NCBI RefSeq assembly: GCF_000375585.1 | Contig: NZ_AQWP01000001.1 | Coordinates: 820,735-884,734 of the forward strand | Reading direction: 5' to 3' | DNA length: 64,000 nucleotides | Origin: Sinorhizobium meliloti 4H41 | Lineage (GTDB): Bacteria > Pseudomonadota > Alphaproteobacteria > Rhizobiales > Rhizobiaceae | Shown: in pieces, positions 59,898 through 64,000 of the stretch | Layout: the number at the start of each line of letters is the position of its first letter | Numbering within the stretch: the stretch's first letter is position 1 | Made by a program: the position numbers and the translations under genes | The notes under the pieces: model-generated | Told to the model about the DNA's origin: nothing | What the model saw: the letters and a program-made list of their open reading frames with translations, nothing else | The model's database searches: none

Positions 59898-60024
59898 GAA
59901 GCGGCCTCTACCTGCTCACTCCTGACACGACCTTGTCAGTAGGAGAGAGATATAACACGCGCCAACGGGTTGAAACTAAACAATCCGCTCCTGGGATATC
60001 ACGGAAATCGGACGAGCAACTGAC

Positions 60025-60662
60025 ATGACCTATGCGGAAAACCTCTGGCTCTTTTCACCCTGCTCTTCGGCATCATCATCGTTCCCGGCATGGACATGGT
60101 TTTCGTCCTCGCCAATGCGATGACCGGCGGGCGCGCTTCCGGGCTTTCCGCAACGGCCGGAATCGTGGCAGGCGGCGTGCTGCACACGCTCTATGCAGCC
60201 CTTGGCGTCAGCGTCGTCCTGCATCTGGTGCCCCAGCTCTTCAACCTGCTGCTCGCTGCCGGCGCGGCCTATATCGCCTGGATCGGTTTTTCGCTCCTGC
60301 GCAGTTCCATCACCATCAGCGGCGTCGAAGGAGGGGCACGGCTGTCGCGTTGGGCGAGTTTTCGGCAGGGCGCCCTGACGAGCCTGATGAATCCCAAGGC
60401 CTATCTCTTCATGCTTGCGGTCTACCCGCAGTTCCTCAAGCCGCAGTTCGGCCCGGTGTGGTCCCAGGCGGCCGTCATGGCCGTGATGATCGCGCTGACG
60501 CAGCTTGCGGTCTATGGCGGGCTTGCACTTGCCGCCGGGCGCGGGCGTGATTTCCTCGTGGGCAGCCCCGGTGCCACGGTGACCATCGGCCGGCTCGCCG
60601 GTCTCCTCCTCGTCGTCATCGCCATCTTCACGGTATGGCACGGCTGGAGCGGGGCTGTTTGA
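60025..60662 (+). pseudogene. LysE-family exporter with a frameshift in TM1
   Basis: From ATG 60025 the frame begins MTYAENLWLF but after a TTTT run (60052-60055) shifts; adding one T restores MTYAENLWLFFTLLFGIIIVPGMDMVFVLANAM, the normal LysE N-terminus, joining the long frame from 60090 to 60662. The rest shows LysE features: NPKAYLFMLAVYPQF and five further hydrophobic helices. Either a sequencing error, a strain-specific inactivation, or a slippage site. If read from an internal start at 60090 it would lack most of TM1. Amino-acid or homoserine-type export is the usual role. Intact length would be 212 residues. Confidence 0.8.
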
Positions 60663-60695
60663 GACTCCGTCAAGTATAAAGATGAGTTCTGCTAT

Positions 60696-60709
60696 CATAT
60701 TTGAATATG
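60696..60709. promoter_or_regulatory. CATATT-TG-AATATG dyad upstream of cytochrome c'
   Basis: A perfect 6-bp inverted repeat around TG in an AT-rich gap, about 155 bases before the cytochrome c' start. It may bind a dimeric regulator; none is identified. It differs from a standard FNR site. Confidence 0.35.
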
Positions 60710-60862
60710 TGAAGGCGTCGCCGCGCAGCCAGGTATTGCGTGGGGAATTGTGCTGAATCGACAAGCACATCAATAAAAAGTTACTTCCGTAGAAAACCCA
60801 AAATGCCATCATGCCGGCGCTTGAACACCACGCCGCGGAAGCGGGTCAGACCGGAGAACATG

Positions 60863-61309
60863 ATGAAGATACGAGCTCTTATGCTTGCCGCAGCCCTGGC
60901 GGGCCTGGGCGTGACCGCCGTGACGGCGGCTGACGAGCCGCAGGCGGTGCGTCAGCAGCTGATGAAAAAGGTGGGAAAGGCCACGGGCGAACTCAGCGGC
61001 ATCGCCAAGGGTGAAAAACCTTATGACGCCGAGATCGTCAAAGCATCTCTGGCGACGATAAGCGAGACGGTGAAGGTCTTCCCGGATCACTTCCCGGCCG
61101 GCTCCGAGACGGGAATGGAAACCGAAGCGAGCCCGAAAATCTGGGAGAACATGGAGGACTTCAAGGAAAAGGCCGCCAAGCTCGGCGGTGACGCCGAAAA
61201 GATCCTTGCCCAACTGCCCGCAGATCAGGCCGGTGTCGGCGCCGCGCTCGGCATTCTGGGAAAGGACTGCAGCAGCTGTCATGAGACCTACCGCCTGAAG
61301 AAGAATTGA
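60863..61309 (+). CDS. cytochrome c'
   Basis: 148 residues. Signal peptide ends TAVTAA; the four-helix body follows with VRQQLMKKVGKATGELSGIAKGE, and the heme motif CSSCH (136-140) is near the C-terminus, as in class II cytochromes c. It binds nitric oxide in denitrifiers and may protect against NO. ATG 60863 is chosen because GGAG lies six bases before it; 60860 is also possible. Confidence 0.93.
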   Translation: MKIRALMLAAALAGLGVTAVTAADEPQAVRQQLMKKVGKATGELSGIAKGEKPYDAEIVKASLATISETVKVFPDHFPAGSETGMETEASPKIWENMEDFKEKAAKLGGDAEKILAQLPADQAGVGAALGILGKDCSSCHETYRLKKN

Positions 61310-61431
61310 CGATCAGACGGTCCTTCCAATCCGTTTCGAACCGCGCCGGTTCGCCGGCGCGAGCTCTCCGCAAGCAGGTCGAAAAGCCCTCCGGCCGTTG
61401 TCATCCGCATTCGTGATCTCAAGAGGAGCCC

Positions 61432-62346
61432 ATGGGCCGGCGTGCGAGGTATCTGCTTTCTGGTCTGGTCCTGCTGGTGGTGGCGGGAGGGAGTCTCGCC
61501 TGGTGGCTGACCAAGCCCGATCGTTGGGACGCCGCTCATTGGGAGGGGCTCGGCGAGCCCGATCTTGCCAATGGCGAACGGATCTTCTGGGCCGGCGGCT
61601 GTGTCAGCTGCCACGCCGCTCCGGGCGCCAAGGACGACCAGAGGCTCGTCCTTGCCGGCGGCCGCAGTTTGAAGAGCCCTTTCGGCACCTTTTATCCGCC
61701 CAACATCTCCCCCGATGAAACCGTTGGCATCGGCAGCTGGACGCTTGCAGAGTTCGGCGACGCCATGACGCGCGGCGTCGGAAAGGACGGCGAGCATCTC
61801 TATCCCTCCTTCCCCTACGGCTCCTATATCCGGATGACCGCGAAGGACGTGAACGACCTTTGGGGCTTCATGCAGACGCTGCCGAAGAGCGGCAATGCGA
61901 CGCCTCCGCACGACCTGGCATTCCCCTACAATGTCCGCCAGGCGCTCGGCGCATGGAAGCTGCTGTATCTCAACGCTGAGCCGCGTACTCAGGTCAATAC
62001 CGCCGACACCAAGCTCGCCCGCGGGCAATACCTCGTGGAGGGCCCTGGTCATTGCGGCGAATGTCACACGCCGCGCGATGCGCTTGGCGGCTTCGAGGAG
62101 GGCCGGTGGCTCACCGGCGCACCCAATCCCGAAGGCGAAGGCCGAATTCCCGACATCACGCCGTCTTCGAAAAGCATCGGGGGCTGGAGTGCATCCGACA
62201 TCGCCTCCTATCTCGAAACCGGCTTCACGCCGGATTTCGACACGGTCGGCGGCTCGATGGTCGAGGTCCAGAAGAACATGGCGGAGCTGCCGGCCTCCGA
62301 CCGCGATGCGATCGCGGCCTACCTCAAGGCGCTGCCGGCGCTGTAA
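61432..62346 (+). CDS. diheme cytochrome c
   Basis: 304 residues. N-terminal anchor (about 7-27). Two heme motifs: CVSCH (57-61) and CGECH (208-212). Segments such as PFGTFYPPNISPDETVGIGSWTLAEF and VEGPGHCGECHTPRDALGGF match the cytochrome subunit of alcohol/aldehyde dehydrogenases. It follows cytochrome c' on the same strand, 122 bases away, so the two may share a periplasmic electron path. No dehydrogenase subunit is adjacent. Confidence 0.93.
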   Translation: MGRRARYLLSGLVLLVVAGGSLAWWLTKPDRWDAAHWEGLGEPDLANGERIFWAGGCVSCHAAPGAKDDQRLVLAGGRSLKSPFGTFYPPNISPDETVGIGSWTLAEFGDAMTRGVGKDGEHLYPSFPYGSYIRMTAKDVNDLWGFMQTLPKSGNATPPHDLAFPYNVRQALGAWKLLYLNAEPRTQVNTADTKLARGQYLVEGPGHCGECHTPRDALGGFEEGRWLTGAPNPEGEGRIPDITPSSKSIGGWSASDIASYLETGFTPDFDTVGGSMVEVQKNMAELPASDRDAIAAYLKALPAL

Positions 62347-62369
62347 ACCGGAGCGACCCGCGGCCTCCG

Positions 62370-62873
62370 TCACCCGAGTCTCTGCAGGTAGCGCATGCCG
62401 GTTACCGGGCGCGGTACGAAACGCTCGGACTCGTAGAAACGGTGGGCCTGGAAGTTTCCGGTGGCGGCACTGACCGAGAGGTAATCGCAGCCCGCCATTT
62501 TCGCCTGCTCGCGAGCCTTGGCCACGAGGTGGCGCCCGATGCCGGTGCCGCGGTGACCGGGGCGTACGAAGAGGTGGTGCATTTCCATGCCGCGGGCACC
62601 TTCGGCCGCCCGGTATTGCGGGACGAGAATGGCATAGCCGATCAACGCGCCGCCGGCTTCGGCGACCAGCGCCGTGATCCAGGGCGTGCGTCCGAAGAGA
62701 TCCCGCTCGAGCTGTTCGGGCGTGACCGTTGCGGCATCGCCGTGATGGGCGGCAAGCTCGGCGACCATCTCGCGCAGTTCGGCGAGATCGCGTGGCTTGG
62801 CGCAACGGATCGTCACCATCGGCGCACGGGCCGACGGAACGGGCTGAAGGGTAGGGGTGACGGTCTGCAGCAT
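62370..62873 (-). CDS. GNAT-family N-acetyltransferase
   Basis: 167 residues. AcCoA-binding motif RPGHRGTGIGRHLV (about 107-120), then VSAATGNFQAHRFYESERFV and MHHLFVR. The substrate is unknown. It is convergent with the diheme cytochrome gene. Confidence 0.9.
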   Translation of the reverse strand: MLQTVTPTLQPVPSARAPMVTIRCAKPRDLAELREMVAELAAHHGDAATVTPEQLERDLFGRTPWITALVAEAGGALIGYAILVPQYRAAEGARGMEMHHLFVRPGHRGTGIGRHLVAKAREQAKMAGCDYLSVSAATGNFQAHRFYESERFVPRPVTGMRYLQRLG

Positions 62874-63062
62874 TCTCGGCTCCTAATGGTTCTCTTCCGC
62901 CATCAGGTGCCGTGAAAAACAAAAGCCGCCTGATGGCGGCCTTGTTGAATATGATCAGCAGGCCGCTCCTATCGGAACAGCCAAAAATATACGCTGGAAA
63001 TGGGCGCGTTCTTGATCATGCGCGTAGATTGTCCAAATCCCGGAATTTGTCAACGAGGAATT

Positions 63063-63476
63063 TCAATGCTCTTTTCCGCACAGCGAGTGGTCGGCAAGCG
63101 CGCGGATCACATGGCAATCGCCGATCGTGTGATCGCCATGGCAGGCGACGATGCGCTCGAGCTCATGCTCCAGCCTTCTGAGCCGGGCGATTTTTTCCCG
63201 CACGGAGGCAAGATGCTCGGTCGCGATGCGGTCCGCCTCGCCGCAGGGGCGTTCCGGATGTTCGCTCAATGCCAGAAGGTCCCGGATCGCCTCAATCGAA
63301 AGTCCGAGGTCGCGTGCGTGGCGGATAAAGGCGAGCCTTTCGAGCTCGTGCTTTTCATAGCGCCGCTGATTGCCCTCCGAGCGCTCCGGCGCCGCGAGCA
63401 GACCCATCTGCTCGTAATAGCGGATGGTTGGGATTTTTACGCCCGTCCGACGGGAAAGGTCGCCGATCGTGTACAT
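63063..63476 (-). CDS. MerR-family metal-responsive regulator (ZntR/CadR/PbrR-like)
   Basis: 137 residues. N-terminal MerR helix-turn-helix (MYTIGDLSRRTGVKIPTIRYYEQMGLL) and a coiled-coil dimer helix (about 85-110). Potential ligands are Cys in RPCGEAD (about 77) and the CHGDHTIGDC loop (about 112-121), arranged as in Zn/Cd/Pb regulators. An upstream dyad at 63549-63563 fits. No metal transporter gene is adjacent. Confidence 0.88.
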   Translation of the reverse strand: MYTIGDLSRRTGVKIPTIRYYEQMGLLAAPERSEGNQRRYEKHELERLAFIRHARDLGLSIEAIRDLLALSEHPERPCGEADRIATEHLASVREKIARLRRLEHELERIVACHGDHTIGDCHVIRALADHSLCGKEH

Positions 63477-63509
63477 GCGATGGCCCAGTGCTCCAACATT
63501 TTGAAACTG

Positions 63510-63543
63510 CGTGTTTCCGGACGGAAACCGTCACACCGCTTCC
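63510..63543. repeat. partial mosaic repeat copy
   Basis: GTGTTTCCGGACGGAAACCGTCACACCGCTTCC is close to 48672-48706, with weaker agreement. Confidence 0.5.
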
Positions 63544-63548
63544 TTATC

Positions 63549-63563
63549 CTCTAGTCTCTAGAG
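63549..63563. promoter_or_regulatory. MerR-type dyad
   Basis: CTCTAG-TCT-CTAGAG, a perfect 6-bp inverted repeat, about 73 bases upstream of the MerR gene and before a TTATAT (63565-63570). Similar dyads occur in Pb/Cd-type MerR promoters. The direction of control is not clear. Confidence 0.6.
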
Positions 63564-63765
63564 CTTTATATGGACAGGGACCTGCCGTCGATCAAGCCTT
63601 GAAAGCGGCATCCGGGGCTCGTTCCGTGTCGAAGAGCGCAGCTTCGGGCACAAGCCCGCCGCAATCGCCCCTTAGCGATTCGATCATCGGAAGCGACAGG
63701 AATAATATTCCAGATCAATAATTTAGCTATGTCTCGGCGCTTGAGCCGCACAGACGGAGAAAGAC

Positions 63766-64000
63766 ATGCCTTTGCACATAACCCGCCGAGCAATGCTGGC
63801 CGCGTCGGCCATGCTCTATCCGGCATTCGTGCTCGGAACGCCCGCGCTTGCGGCCGGCGCGGCGGAGGATGACGTCACGGAACGGCTTCGCCGGCTTGAA
63901 GAGCGCACCGGCGGACGCCTCGGGGTTGCCGTGCTCGATACCGAGACCAACATCTCGTTCGGGCACCGGGAGGCCGAGCGTTTCGCCATGTGTTCGACCT
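63766..64000 (+). CDS. class A beta-lactamase, C-terminus cut by window edge
   Basis: 78 codons visible. Signal peptide MPLHITRRAMLAASAMLYPAFVLG (positive N-terminus with RR; export by Sec or Tat) ends near LAAG. The mature part RRLEERTGGRLGVAVLDTETNISFGHREAERFAMCST matches the class A N-terminus just before the catalytic SxxK (CSTFK expected). The catalytic region lies outside the window, so activity cannot be checked. GGAGA lies 5-6 bases before the ATG. Confidence 0.85.
   Translation, partial: MPLHITRRAMLAASAMLYPAFVLGTPALAAGAAEDDVTERLRRLEERTGGRLGVAVLDTETNISFGHREAERFAMCST

Overview
The window is a GC-rich, gene-dense piece of an alphaproteobacterial chromosome, most likely from Sinorhizobium/Ensifer (S. 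meliloti or a close relative). The evidence is a CcrM-type cell-cycle methyltransferase, a complete betI-betC-betB-betA choline-sulfate operon in the rhizobial order, a rhizobial-type Zn asparaginase, an APS-reductase cysH with cysD/cysN, and many short palindromic intergenic repeats of the rhizobial RIME/mosaic type. I assign the species from gene content and repeat style only; no search was run. No prophage, insertion sequence, CRISPR array, rRNA or plasmid gene is visible. It reads as core chromosome with a few patchy spots.

Layout: 1-10 kb holds threonine synthase (cut by the left edge), a lipoprotein, an orphan branched-chain amino-acid binding protein, two HAD phosphatases, an ArsR regulator with a perfect operator on its own start codon, ccrM, mutY, a DciA/DUF721 protein and a DsbA-like lipoprotein. 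10-17 kb holds smc, preceded by a truncated DUF559 reading frame that ends on the smc start codon, and ppdK. 17-25 kb holds small lipoproteins, a DUF1499 membrane protein, an MBL-fold hydrolase, tRNA-Gln followed by an AT-rich patch with an unrecognised secreted protein, a large MscS channel and tRNA-Pro. 25-31 kb holds the sulfate-assimilation operon cysHDN, a CLC antiporter and a two-gene DUF6152/membrane-protein unit. 31-37 kb is the bet operon with a perfect BetI-type operator.

37-48 kb holds two c-di-GMP proteins (EAL-CBS-GGDDF and PAS-GAF-GGDEF-EAL), a quinone oxidoreductase, a 23-codon ORF with its own ribosome site and terminator, an asparaginase, two glutathione transferases, a GcvA-like LysR gene beside a DUF1127-like small protein, and an L,D-transpeptidase. 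48-64 kb holds ohrR/ohr, a HerA-like ATPase, a small Gly-rich protein behind a perfect 16-bp palindrome, an aldo/keto reductase, tam, a haloacid dehalogenase, a phosphatase, an alcohol dehydrogenase, a class IV aminotransferase, sodB, a WYL regulator, a frameshifted LysE exporter, cytochrome c' and a diheme cytochrome c, a GNAT protein, a MerR-type metal regulator and the start of a class A beta-lactamase.

Functionally the window joins housekeeping (Thr synthesis, DNA methylation, repair and segregation, PPDK), sulfur and osmoprotectant metabolism (cysHDN, choline sulfate to glycine betaine), and stress functions (Ohr, SodB, GSTs, MscS, CLC). The least explained items are the 23-codon peptide, the palindrome-controlled Gly-rich protein, the AT-rich spot behind tRNA-Gln, and a mosaic repeat family with at least seven copies, whose relatives also reach into the 3' ends of genes.
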